NCBI GenBank assembly: GCA_964528035.1
Contig: CAZGQY010000239.1
Location: 1 to 5,562 of the forward strand
Direction: 5' to 3'
DNA: 5,562 nucleotides
DNA from: CAZGQY01 sp964528035
Lineage (GTDB): Bacteria > Pseudomonadota > Gammaproteobacteria > Methylococcales > UBA1147
A model generated the notes under the pieces. That model was not told the DNA's origin. It did no database searches and worked only from the letters and a program-made list of their open reading frames with translations. A program made the translations under genes and the position numbers. Each line of letters opens with the position of its first letter. Within the stretch, counting starts at the first letter, position 1. Shown piece by piece: positions 1 to 5,435 of the stretch.

Positions 1-179
1 GCCATTTGAGGGAGTGCTGCGTAGCCAGCGCCGAGCTTGCGATGGTGTGGCGAAGTGGCACGGACGCAGGGCGGACCAGGGCAATATTGGTTGTCGCGTA
101 GGCGAGTCGATTTTGGAGACTGGGACGTCCCAAAATCTTTCACGAGGTAGCGACTCGCTTATGGCTTTTTAGACGAGAT
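1..179. repeat. GC-rich structured intergenic block, probable dispersed repeat (left edge, partial)
   Basis: The first 120 bases are about 62% G+C by hand count, clearly richer than the neighbouring genes. The right part holds nested inverted repeats: GCGAGTCG (102-109) with CGACTCGC (151-158), inside it GATTTTGG (109-116) with CCAAAATC (130-137), and a GGGACGTCCC palindrome at 122-131. The plus strand is open from the left edge to TAG at 170-172, and the minus strand is also open across most of the block. Neither frame gives a recognisable protein or a clear ribosome site. Two-strand openness plus strong folding fits a structured repeat or the end of a mobile element better than a gene. It lies just 3' of the lipoprotein gene, so its hairpins could also end that transcript. 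The repeat identity is an inference, because only one copy is visible here. Confidence 0.45.
102..158. repeat. Nested inverted repeat (possible cruciform or terminator stem)
   Basis: The outer 8-bp arms (102-109 and 151-158) and inner 8-bp arms (109-116 and 130-137) are perfect. The inner loop overlaps the palindrome GGGACGTCCC. The two stems are stacked on the 5' side and separated by 13 bases (138-150) on the 3' side. No run of T follows closely on the minus strand, so it is not a classical intrinsic terminator for the lipoprotein gene. Confidence 0.6.
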
Positions 180-488
180 TTAGGGGGCTGACTTGTTATT
201 TTCCGTCAGTGTTTTGACGGCTTTATCAGGGAATCCGCACCCAACTAACTTGTCTGTAAAACATGCATTAGGGTCAGTGTAGTTTGTATCCTGCTGACAG
301 ATTTTTTGCACTGCCCGGATCATTTGTGCACTTTTTACTTTAAAAGAATTATCCTTAATATAAAAAAGATTATCCATAACCTTCTCCCCTGTGAGCCCCT
401 GGCAATAGTCTGGCTGATTACTGCATCCACTAAATCCCACGCTTACTGCCAGAAGTACACCTGTTTTCCACTGTTTTTGTCTAATCAA
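180..488 (-). CDS. Small cysteine-rich putative lipoprotein, function unknown
   Basis: The product has 102 residues. The N-terminus shows a lipoprotein signal peptide: basic residues R3, K5 and K8, a hydrophobic stretch at about 10-20, then the lipobox F-S-G-C with the lipidated cysteine at 22. Ser at position +2 (S23) predicts outer-membrane sorting by the usual Lol rule. The mature part is about 80 residues and has four more cysteines (29, 64, 76, 84), enough for two disulfides in the periplasm. I do not recognise the family. The start is TTG, because no ATG occurs before residue 38, which would remove the signal peptide. A good Shine-Dalgarno GAGGTGG (complement of 493-499) lies four bases upstream and supports the choice. 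The gene is divergent from the LysR regulator across a 166-base gap, so it is a natural candidate target of that regulator, though this is only inferred from layout. Confidence 0.75.
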   Translation of the reverse strand: MIRQKQWKTGVLLAVSVGFSGCSNQPDYCQGLTGEKVMDNLFYIKDNSFKVKSAQMIRAVQKICQQDTNYTDPNACFTDKLVGCGFPDKAVKTLTENNKSAP

Positions 489-492
489 ATTT

Positions 493-499
493 CCACCTC
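493..499 (-). promoter_or_regulatory. Shine-Dalgarno that fixes the TTG start of the lipoprotein gene
   Basis: The minus strand reads GAGGTGG, then AAAT, then TTG. This strong ribosome site is the reason to accept the rare TTG start. Confidence 0.6.
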
Positions 500-547
500 A
501 ATTAATAAATTTGAGTTTCTAAGCCTAATAGCCAAGAAATTGATGGC

Positions 548-570
548 GGTCTTAATAACTAAAAAAGACC
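548..570. promoter_or_regulatory. Inverted repeat GGTCTT-N11-AAGACC in the divergent control region
   Basis: Perfect 6-bp arms at 548-553 and 565-570 are separated by an AT-rich 11-base spacer. It lies between the divergent lipoprotein and LysR genes. LysR-type regulators commonly bind dyads of about this size with an AT-rich centre, often in T-N11-A form, so this is a reasonable operator candidate. The assignment to this regulator is inferred. Confidence 0.35.
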
Positions 571-603
571 CTACAATAGTGCCATCCTAATTCATTCATT
601 AGG

Positions 604-609
604 TATAAT
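604..609 (+). promoter_or_regulatory. Probable -10 box of the LysR gene promoter
   Basis: A perfect TATAAT lies 45 bases before the ATG. The best -35 match is GTGCCA at 579-584 (4 of 6) with a long 19-base spacer, so the promoter is weak in its -35 or depends on an activator. Confidence 0.45.
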
Positions 610-620
610 AAATACACTAA

Positions 621-641
621 TAGTTACTATTCTAGTAACTA
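621..641. promoter_or_regulatory. Perfect 9-bp palindrome TAGTTACTA-TTC-TAGTAACTA, candidate operator
   Basis: The two 9-base arms (621-629 and 633-641) are exact inverted copies with a 3-base centre. The dyad sits just downstream of the -10 box and ends 13 bases before the LysR start codon, overlapping the expected transcription start and leader. Protein bound here would block transcription, so negative autoregulation is the simplest reading. As RNA it could form only a weak AT-rich hairpin. Confidence 0.5.
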
Positions 642-654
642 AGGGTTACCAATA

Positions 655-1551
655 ATGGATAAATTAAAAAGCATGACGTCGTTTTGTTGTGTCGTGGAAT
701 TGGGTAGCTTTGTGTCTGCGGCAGAAAAATTGAACCTGTCAGGTCCAATGGTCAGTAAACACATCGCCCATTTGGAACAGATCTTAGGCGTTTGTTTGTT
801 AAACAGGACGACGCGTAAAGTTAATCTGACTGAAGCGGGTCGCCAGTATTATTCCCGCTGCAAACAACTGTTAAACGATTTGTCTGAGTTGGAAGAATCG
901 ACGAATCAAATCGATCATTTGCCAAAAGGGCTCTTGAGAATCAATGCCCCGGTGGATTTTGGTATTATGCATATGGTGGACGCGGTCGATGCGTATAAAA
1001 AGATCTACCCCGATGTCGATGTTCAGCTGATCATTGAAAACAGGTACGTTGATCTTAATGATGGTGTATTCGACATTGTTATTCGGATTACCGATGAACC
1101 GAATATTCATGCGATCGGAAAAATAATTAGAACCACCGAACTGTGTACTTACGCTTCCCCCGATTATCTGGAAAAACACGGTGAACCCACCACAATAGAG
1201 GCGTTACACACTCATAAATGCTTACAGTTTTTGGGAACACCGCACGGTGAACATTGGATTTTTCAGATGGACGGGGTAATCCGAGACTTTAGAACACAAT
1301 GGAGCTTTGCTTCCAACAGCGGCGGCGTTCTTTGCCAGGCGGGCGAAAAAAGCATGGGTATCTTTCAGGCACCTGACATTACGGTACAGCCGTACTTGAA
1401 TTCACTCGCACTGAGAAAAATATTAACCCCGTATCGAGTACCCTCTTTCCCAATTTATGCGATGTATTTATCACGTCGCTACATCCCGATTAAGATCAGA
1501 TCATTTATCAAATATCTGACTGGTTATTTTGAGACATTGGCTTGTTCGTGA
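655..1551 (+). CDS. LysR-type transcriptional regulator, DmlR/CrgA-like group
   Basis: The product has 298 residues, the normal length for the family. Residues 1-60 form the winged helix-turn-helix: a phenylalanine/valine-rich first helix, the S-F-V-S-A-A-E-K-L motif at 18-26, the recognition helix at about 29-42 (S-G-P-M-V-S-K-H-I) and the wing with L-L-N-R-T-T-R at 48-54 and L-T-E-A-G at 58-62. A linker helix follows to about 88. The substrate-binding-like effector domain covers about 90-295, with landmarks typical of the DmlR/CrgA-type group: G-V-F-D-I-V-I-R at 137-144, A-S-P-D-Y-L at 167-172 and a conserved C-terminal helix at about 279-292. ATG 655 follows an AAGGG-like ribosome site about nine bases upstream. 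The ligand cannot be told from sequence. Likely targets are itself and the divergent lipoprotein gene, inferred from the shared control region. It ends 33 bases from the stop of the convergent coiled-coil gene, with no clear terminator between. Confidence 0.93.
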   Translation: MDKLKSMTSFCCVVELGSFVSAAEKLNLSGPMVSKHIAHLEQILGVCLLNRTTRKVNLTEAGRQYYSRCKQLLNDLSELEESTNQIDHLPKGLLRINAPVDFGIMHMVDAVDAYKKIYPDVDVQLIIENRYVDLNDGVFDIVIRITDEPNIHAIGKIIRTTELCTYASPDYLEKHGEPTTIEALHTHKCLQFLGTPHGEHWIFQMDGVIRDFRTQWSFASNSGGVLCQAGEKSMGIFQAPDITVQPYLNSLALRKILTPYRVPSFPIYAMYLSRRYIPIKIRSFIKYLTGYFETLACS

Positions 1552-1584
1552 AGATTGGTTCTATTATTATCGTTTTTTGTCATT

Positions 1585-3555
1585 CTAACCCACCTTAGAA
1601 TTCAACCTATCCATGATTTTTGAAAAAGAATCGTCGACTGAGACGCCTTTATTGTGCAATGCCTCGAAGCGTTGTTTGCTTTCGTTGAGGATATTGAAAA
1701 ATAGGGTTTTATATTGTGGAGACATGCTCGAAGTGAAGGTTGAATTACCGATCGAATAAGTGAGTGTATCGACAATGTTTTTAGACTCTGTCGCCTGGTG
1801 CTGAAATTGGTCTTCGACATCCTTAATCATATTATGGGTTGAGCTGATTATTTTGGTCATGACTTGCTGTTGTTGTTTCAAAGTCAAATTTGAGCCGATG
1901 TTTTCGGCCGTTGAAGCAGCAAGATCCAACATGATCGCTGTGCTGTCCTGAATTCTGCCGCATTTATCATTGTCGTCTGTTGGCATGTTTTTTATCAACA
2001 ACGACATTCCCGGGTGCTGTACCAGAAGTTCATTGCCGTTCTTTTTAAAGCGTTGAGTGCCACGCATTCGGGATAATTGCTGGCGTTCCATTTGGCTGAT
2101 ATTACCCGCGTTCGACAGTTCGACGTTCTTGTTTTTGCCGCGAATGAATAGACTGGTGGATACACCGAAATTCGATACCTGTTCCACTATGGTTTTTGCC
2201 AGTTGTTCATAGGTTTGGCAATTGATGCTGTCTTTGGCGAGATTAATGACATTACTCTGGTCTCCGGTATTGGCCATGAGCATGCCAGCCATTTGGTTCA
2301 TTGATTCCAGTTCCTGCTTTAGTTGATCAATTTCTGCAGAGTTTTGTTGCTCGGAATTTTCTGCAACAGCGTCAAATGCATCAGATGAGCCTAATGGATT
2401 GTGATTTTGCTTTAATTCTTCTATTTCATCTTCCAGTATTTCTATGCAGGTATTTGATTCGTTAAGCTTTTGTTCCAGTTGTTCCAATTCGGAAACAGCT
2501 TGAGCCATCTCCATAGTGAGTGTATCAGTATCGTTAGCTTTCGGTTCGATTAACCTGGCTTTCAAATCATAGATGAGTTGTCGTTGATCATTAATAGTGG
2601 CTCTCAGTTGAGTGGCTTCTTTTCTGGCGGCTTGCTTATTACTGCGATCGGATGAATCCATACCGACGACATCCACGCCTGGGTTTGAATCGACCGTCGT
2701 TATTTCTCCCCAAAGTTCGATGTCGTCAGCATTAATATCGGGAGGATCGCTATCCGCTGAATCAGAATCGGATTCGACTTCGGCAACCGTGTCTACATCG
2801 CCCCACAGCTCAACTGCATCACCCGACTTCGAATCTTCGCTTTGGCTTTCGTCTTCGCTTTCCTCAATGGAGTCATTTTGTTCTGATTGTTCGTCTTCGT
2901 CGATATCACCCCACAGATCAATACTGTCATCCGAATTTGGATTATCGCCCGACTTCTCATCTTCGAGGCCTTGATCATTGATCATTTCTTCTGCGCCAGG
3001 CGAATCGGTATCCCAAAGATCAATGTCATCACCCGCTTGCGAATTATTATCCGCGCCAGTGAATTCCGGCGTGTTTGTCTGTGGTTGGCTTGCTCTCTCG
3101 CGTGTTAAATTAAGCTCTGATTCGAGTTCTTCTATGAGTTCAATGTGTTCTTGTCTGTCTTTAGTCAGATCTGACAGTTGGCGTTCAAGGGTGGATATTT
3201 CTTCTTGATTTTCCTTTAAATCATCGCTTACTTTTTTATTACGATGGTCAAAGGCTCTGACATCCATTTCCAGTTGATCGTTTTTATCGAGGGCTTCCCG
3301 CTTTTCTTTCTCGATCTGAGTATTGAGTTTTTTTAATCTCCTCAGGTTTTCATAGCTGTCTTGTAGTTCTTTGTCTGATTTCTCAAAAGCGCGTTTTAAT
3401 GGCTTAAGATTATCGGCAGATTGCATTGCTTTTTCGGCAATTTGACGAGTTTGCTTTTTTTGACTCAACAATGCCCATGACAGGCCAATACAAGCCATAA
3501 TGAGAACGACAAAGGCCTCAGTGGCGACAGTAATGATTAGTGGAGAAATTTCCAA
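1585..3555 (-). CDS. Membrane-anchored coiled-coil protein with acidic LW repeats and a GAF-like C-terminal region
   Basis: The product has 656 residues and is not recognised as a named protein. Residues 6-30 form one hydrophobic segment, predicted as a signal anchor in the inner membrane. The basic stretch after it (K33, K34, R37) suggests the body is cytoplasmic. Residues about 35-155 are charged heptad-like coiled coil. Residues about 166-300 are very acidic (Asp, Ser, Glu) and probably disordered, with four copies of [DE]-L-W centred on W181, W215, W251 and W282. A second coiled coil covers about 305-428. Residues about 432-555 resemble a GAF-type sensory fold in pattern (helix, then F-G-V-S-T-S-L-F-I strand near 463-471), followed by a helical tail. 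The start is TTG: a stop lies 12 codons upstream, no ATG intervenes, and the next ATG (residue 20) would cut the membrane helix. No clear ribosome site precedes it. The role is unknown; the layout suggests a scaffold or signalling protein. Confidence 0.85.
   Translation of the reverse strand: MEISPLIITVATEAFVVLIMACIGLSWALLSQKKQTRQIAEKAMQSADNLKPLKRAFEKSDKELQDSYENLRRLKKLNTQIEKEKREALDKNDQLEMDVRAFDHRNKKVSDDLKENQEEISTLERQLSDLTKDRQEHIELIEELESELNLTRERASQPQTNTPEFTGADNNSQAGDDIDLWDTDSPGAEEMINDQGLEDEKSGDNPNSDDSIDLWGDIDEDEQSEQNDSIEESEDESQSEDSKSGDAVELWGDVDTVAEVESDSDSADSDPPDINADDIELWGEITTVDSNPGVDVVGMDSSDRSNKQAARKEATQLRATINDQRQLIYDLKARLIEPKANDTDTLTMEMAQAVSELEQLEQKLNESNTCIEILEDEIEELKQNHNPLGSSDAFDAVAENSEQQNSAEIDQLKQELESMNQMAGMLMANTGDQSNVINLAKDSINCQTYEQLAKTIVEQVSNFGVSTSLFIRGKNKNVELSNAGNISQMERQQLSRMRGTQRFKKNGNELLVQHPGMSLLIKNMPTDDNDKCGRIQDSTAIMLDLAASTAENIGSNLTLKQQQQVMTKIISSTHNMIKDVEDQFQHQATESKNIVDTLTYSIGNSTFTSSMSPQYKTLFFNILNESKQRFEALHNKGVSVDDSFSKIMDRLNSKVG
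2656..3060 (-). repeat. Acidic protein region with four [DE]LW repeats
   Basis: Within the coiled-coil gene the codons for residues 166-300 encode D-D-I-D-L-W-D, D-S-I-D-L-W-G-D, D-A-V-E-L-W-G-D and D-D-I-E-L-W-G-E. The tryptophan codons are at 3013-3015, 2911-2913, 2803-2805 and 2710-2712, so the spacing is 34, 36 and 31 residues. The DNA around each copy is also partly alike (CCCCA or CCCAA on the plus strand), which suggests duplication of a unit of about 100 bases followed by divergence of the linkers. Confidence 0.8.
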
Positions 3556-3595
3556 TGCAGCGTGATGAAATAAAAGTAATTGATATACTTATAAA

Positions 3596-3624
3596 AATGT
3601 AGATAAGCCGAGCGTACTATTCAA
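3596..3624 (-). promoter_or_regulatory. Candidate sigma70-type promoter for the coiled-coil gene
   Basis: On the minus strand TTGAAT (3624-3619) and TACATT (3601-3596) are separated by 17 bases. Each box matches the consensus at 4 of 6 positions. It would give a leader of roughly 35 bases before the TTG start. The region is AT-rich, so chance matches are likely. Confidence 0.3.
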
Positions 3625-3761
3625 CTCTTTTCATACAAAATAAAAAACTTGAAAATGAAAGCAGCGAATTTATTGGTTTAAAGTGGGATGTGAGCACGAT
3701 TTACTGAAGAAGCGAAAGATTCATGATCGTCGATGCATTCCTGTTAAACTTCTGCATACTC

Positions 3762-3795
3762 AGAAACAAGGAATTTTGTGAAATGTCTTGTTTCT
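3762..3795. repeat. 9-bp inverted repeat AGAAACAAG / CTTGTTTCT
   Basis: Perfect arms at 3762-3770 and 3787-3795 flank a 16-base spacer. It lies 80 bases before the hotdog gene start. It could be an operator dyad or a leader hairpin. There is no T-run after it, so it is not an intrinsic terminator. Confidence 0.45.
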
Positions 3796-3874
3796 TAGCC
3801 AGGGACTTTAGAATCAATAAACTGTAGAAGGAAGCCATCGTGGGAAAATTGTCGAACAGTAAAGTTAAACACCG

Positions 3875-4804
3875 ATGACAAAAAACGCCTTTATTTTTGA
3901 CCAAATCCATCTGGAAGTCGCCAGAAATGCCTCAGACGATTTCAATTTGTTCCATGATAAACATAAGTGGTTGCTGATCACTCACAATCCATTCAAAGGG
4001 CCTATTGCTCTGGGTTTTCAGATCAATACTCTGATTGAATATCAGATGCGTTTGCATCGTGAGGTTCATCATGAAAACAAGATTATCGAGGAAAATAATC
4101 TTCGATTCAGTAATTACCAGTTCGTATTCGTTAATGCCTTGCGGCCGCGCAAAAAGTTTTATCTGGATATCAGAAAAACCCTGGTTAAGACTATACCCGA
4201 ATTGACTTTGACCAACCGTGTTTCGATAAAATCTGAAAAGAAAACCATAATGCTGGGGTTTAAAAAAGAAACACGATCTCCACTTTTTCTGGCAGATACA
4301 GATTTAAGCAAAATTCCCGATTTAAATGAATTAGACGACAAAACAACAGTGCCGGGGACAGATTATTTTCTAAAAAGAAAATGGATGAATAATGGCAACG
4401 TCAAAAATTTTCTGTCTGGTTCACTGGCCGAACAATCTGTTTATTTTGATGAACTGGCGCAAACAGCCCACTATCCGGAAGTATTTCCCTGTAGTTTGAC
4501 ATCGGGTGCTTTGCTCGAAAAAGCGCAGATGGAAGATCATGATTTTAAACGAAATCCAATGGTGTACACATCTCACCATATTTCGATGGACAGGCATTAT
4601 TTAAGTCAGGTCAAAGATCATGATCAATTACATATTCTGGTGAAACAGCATCCGGAATCGAGTAAAAACACCTTAAACCAAACCGATATACTGCTGCGAA
4701 CCTATGATTGTTTCGGCTTATTGAAAAATAATGAAATTTTGTTTCGAATCAAGTTGAATCTGGTGCCATTAGAAGAAATTATTAAGAATCTCAAAAAGCA
4801 ATGA
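3875..4804 (+). CDS. Double-hotdog protein related to MaoC-like (R)-hydratases, substrate unknown
   Basis: The product has 309 residues. The first half shows the MaoC/(R)-specific enoyl-hydratase signature in altered form: A-S-D-D-F-N-L-F-H-D at 19-28 keeps the Asp-x4-His pair (D22, H27) used for hydration in that family, and N-P-F-K-G-P-I-A-L-G at 38-47 matches the usual F-x-G-P-I-x-H-G except that the His is Leu (L46). Residues about 80-135 would supply the remaining hotdog strands. The second half (about 168-305) repeats the pattern weakly: a degenerate central-helix-like segment at about 200-218 (F-P-C-S-L-T-S-G), then two strand-rich stretches near 250-295. A double-hotdog fold is therefore likely, with the active-site motif only in the first half. 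The start is certain in frame because TAA lies at 3866-3868 and ATG 3875 follows; the ribosome site is weak. A role on an acyl thioester, such as acyl-CoA, is plausible but not shown. No fatty-acid genes are adjacent. Confidence 0.8.
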   Translation: MTKNAFIFDQIHLEVARNASDDFNLFHDKHKWLLITHNPFKGPIALGFQINTLIEYQMRLHREVHHENKIIEENNLRFSNYQFVFVNALRPRKKFYLDIRKTLVKTIPELTLTNRVSIKSEKKTIMLGFKKETRSPLFLADTDLSKIPDLNELDDKTTVPGTDYFLKRKWMNNGNVKNFLSGSLAEQSVYFDELAQTAHYPEVFPCSLTSGALLEKAQMEDHDFKRNPMVYTSHHISMDRHYLSQVKDHDQLHILVKQHPESSKNTLNQTDILLRTYDCFGLLKNNEILFRIKLNLVPLEEIIKNLKKQ

Positions 4805-4825
4805 TACTTTTAGCGGATTGGCAAA

Positions 4826-4865
4826 GTATTGGATACGCAGTGGCCAATGCCACTGCGTACAATAC
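4826..4865. terminator. Long stem-loop between convergent genes, possible bidirectional terminator
   Basis: A perfect 11-bp stem TACGCAGTGGC (4834-4844) with GCCACTGCGTA (4849-4859) closes a CAAT loop. It extends by six more pairs, GTATTG (4826-4831) with CAATAC (4860-4865), leaving a two-base GA bulge on the left arm. It sits between the stops of the hotdog and Hsp20 genes, where a shared terminator is expected. No proper T-run follows on the plus strand, and only TTT on the minus strand, so termination would be imperfect. A transcript-end stabiliser or a REP-like element are alternatives. Confidence 0.6.
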
Positions 4866-4880
4866 AGAAATATCAGCTAT

Positions 4881-5348
4881 TTAAGCAGCCTGGTCTTTCT
4901 CGAGCGTTTGCTCAATGGTTGCATCGGATGATTTTATTGCGATGGTTTTTGGTTTCATCGCTTCCGGAATTTCTTTAATTAAATGTATGGTCAGTAGACC
5001 GTTGCTTAAGTCAGCATCAAAAACCTCGATATAATCGGCAAGGTTAAATTTACGTTCAAAAGAGCGGCTGGCAATTCCCTGATATAGGTAGGTATGTTCG
5101 CGGTCGTCGCCTGCTTTATTTCCGCGTACTGAAAGTACACCATTTTCCACCTGAAGTTGTAATTCATCCTGGCTAAAGCCCGATACTGCAATGACTATCG
5201 CGTAGCGATTTTCTTCGATAACTTCAATATTGTAGGGTGGATAACCGGCCGAGCTTCGATCCGCTCGAAGGGCTGTATCCAACAATGAGCCAAAGCGGTC
5301 AAATCCAATACTACTGCGGTAAAGTGGGGTTAAATCTATCTTATTCAT
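4881..5348 (-). CDS. ibpA: Small heat-shock protein, Hsp20/IbpA family
   Basis: The product has 155 residues, close to the usual IbpA length. This is an ATP-independent holding chaperone that binds unfolding proteins in the cytoplasm and passes them to DnaK and ClpB. The N-terminus D-L-T-P-L-Y-R-S-S-I-G-F-D-R is the IbpA signature. The alpha-crystallin domain runs about 36-138, opening with Y-P-P-Y-N-I-E and including A-V-S-G-F, Y-L-Y-Q-G-I-A, R-S-F-E-R-K-F at 95-101 and the A-D-L-S-N-G-L-L core at 112-119. The C-terminal I-x-I motif that links oligomers is I136-A137-I138. ATG 5348 is preceded by GGAG with eight bases between. Regulation is visible upstream: a heat-shock-like promoter and two leader hairpins, the second hiding the GGAG. 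The symbol names the family; ibpA and hspA-type paralogues cannot be separated here. Confidence 0.95.
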   Translation of the reverse strand: MNKIDLTPLYRSSIGFDRFGSLLDTALRADRSSAGYPPYNIEVIEENRYAIVIAVSGFSQDELQLQVENGVLSVRGNKAGDDREHTYLYQGIASRSFERKFNLADYIEVFDADLSNGLLTIHLIKEIPEAMKPKTIAIKSSDATIEQTLEKDQAA

Positions 5349-5349
5349 A

Positions 5350-5376
5350 ACACATTCTCCATTAGAAGCAATACGT
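5350..5376 (-). promoter_or_regulatory. ROSE-like RNA thermometer hairpin masking the Hsp20 ribosome site
   Basis: In the minus-strand RNA, ACGU-AUU (5376-5370), a bulged G (5369) and CUUC (5368-5365) pair with GGAG-AAU-GUGU (5360-5350) around a UAAU loop. This makes 11 pairs, including three G-U pairs, and ends one base before the AUG. The whole GGAG Shine-Dalgarno is inside the stem. UUGCU with a single bulged G opposite the Shine-Dalgarno is the hallmark of ROSE elements, which melt on heating and let IbpA-type genes be translated. The pairing is read directly; thermal behaviour is inferred from the family. Confidence 0.75.
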
Positions 5377-5393
5377 AAAAAAACATTAAATTT

Positions 5394-5427
5394 ACAAACA
5401 CTAATCTTCTGGAGACTTAGTGTCTGT
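5394..5427 (-). promoter_or_regulatory. 5' leader hairpin of the Hsp20 transcript
   Basis: In the RNA, ACAGACACUAA (5427-5417) pairs over all 11 positions, with one G-U, to UUAGUGUUUGU (5404-5394) around a 12-base loop. It begins within a few bases of the predicted transcription start. Upstream hairpins of this kind are usual in ROSE leaders and are thought to stabilise or help fold the final hairpin. There is no T-run directly after it, which argues against a terminator. Confidence 0.65.
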
Positions 5428-5435
5428 GCTTATAG

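Larger units (their letters stand above)
3556..3874. other. 319-base intergenic region between divergent genes
   Basis: This AT-rich stretch separates the coiled-coil gene (minus) from the hotdog gene (plus) and must hold both promoters. Visible in it are the minus-strand promoter candidate near 3596-3624, an isolated TTGAAA (3649-3654) without a good -10 partner, and the inverted repeat at 3762-3795. Short open frames on both strands lack ribosome sites and recognisable sequence. I see no tRNA or known riboswitch. The length leaves room for a small RNA or a long leader of the hotdog gene. Confidence 0.5.

Noticed and set aside
306..590. Plus-strand 94-residue open frame opposite the lipoprotein gene
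   Set aside because: It is antisense to a gene with a clear signal peptide, lipobox and ribosome site, and has no recognisable domain.
871..1179. Minus-strand 102-residue open frame inside the LysR gene
   Set aside because: It lies wholly within a strongly supported LysR coding region and has no family resemblance.
1552..1584. Terminator between the LysR and coiled-coil genes
   Set aside because: There is a T-run near 1571-1577 but no stable stem next to it, so no intrinsic terminator can be supported.
2612..2974. Plus-strand 120-residue Ser-rich open frame
   Set aside because: It is the antisense of the acidic Asp/Ser/Glu region of the coiled-coil gene; the Ser-rich composition follows from that. 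No ribosome site and no family.
3723..3827. Plus-strand 34-codon open frame in the gap
   Set aside because: Poor ribosome site, it spans the inverted repeat, and its composition is not protein-like enough to call.
3701..3910. Minus-strand 69-residue open frame overlapping the start of the hotdog gene
   Set aside because: No Shine-Dalgarno before its ATG, no recognisable sequence, and it overlaps a well-supported gene on the other strand.
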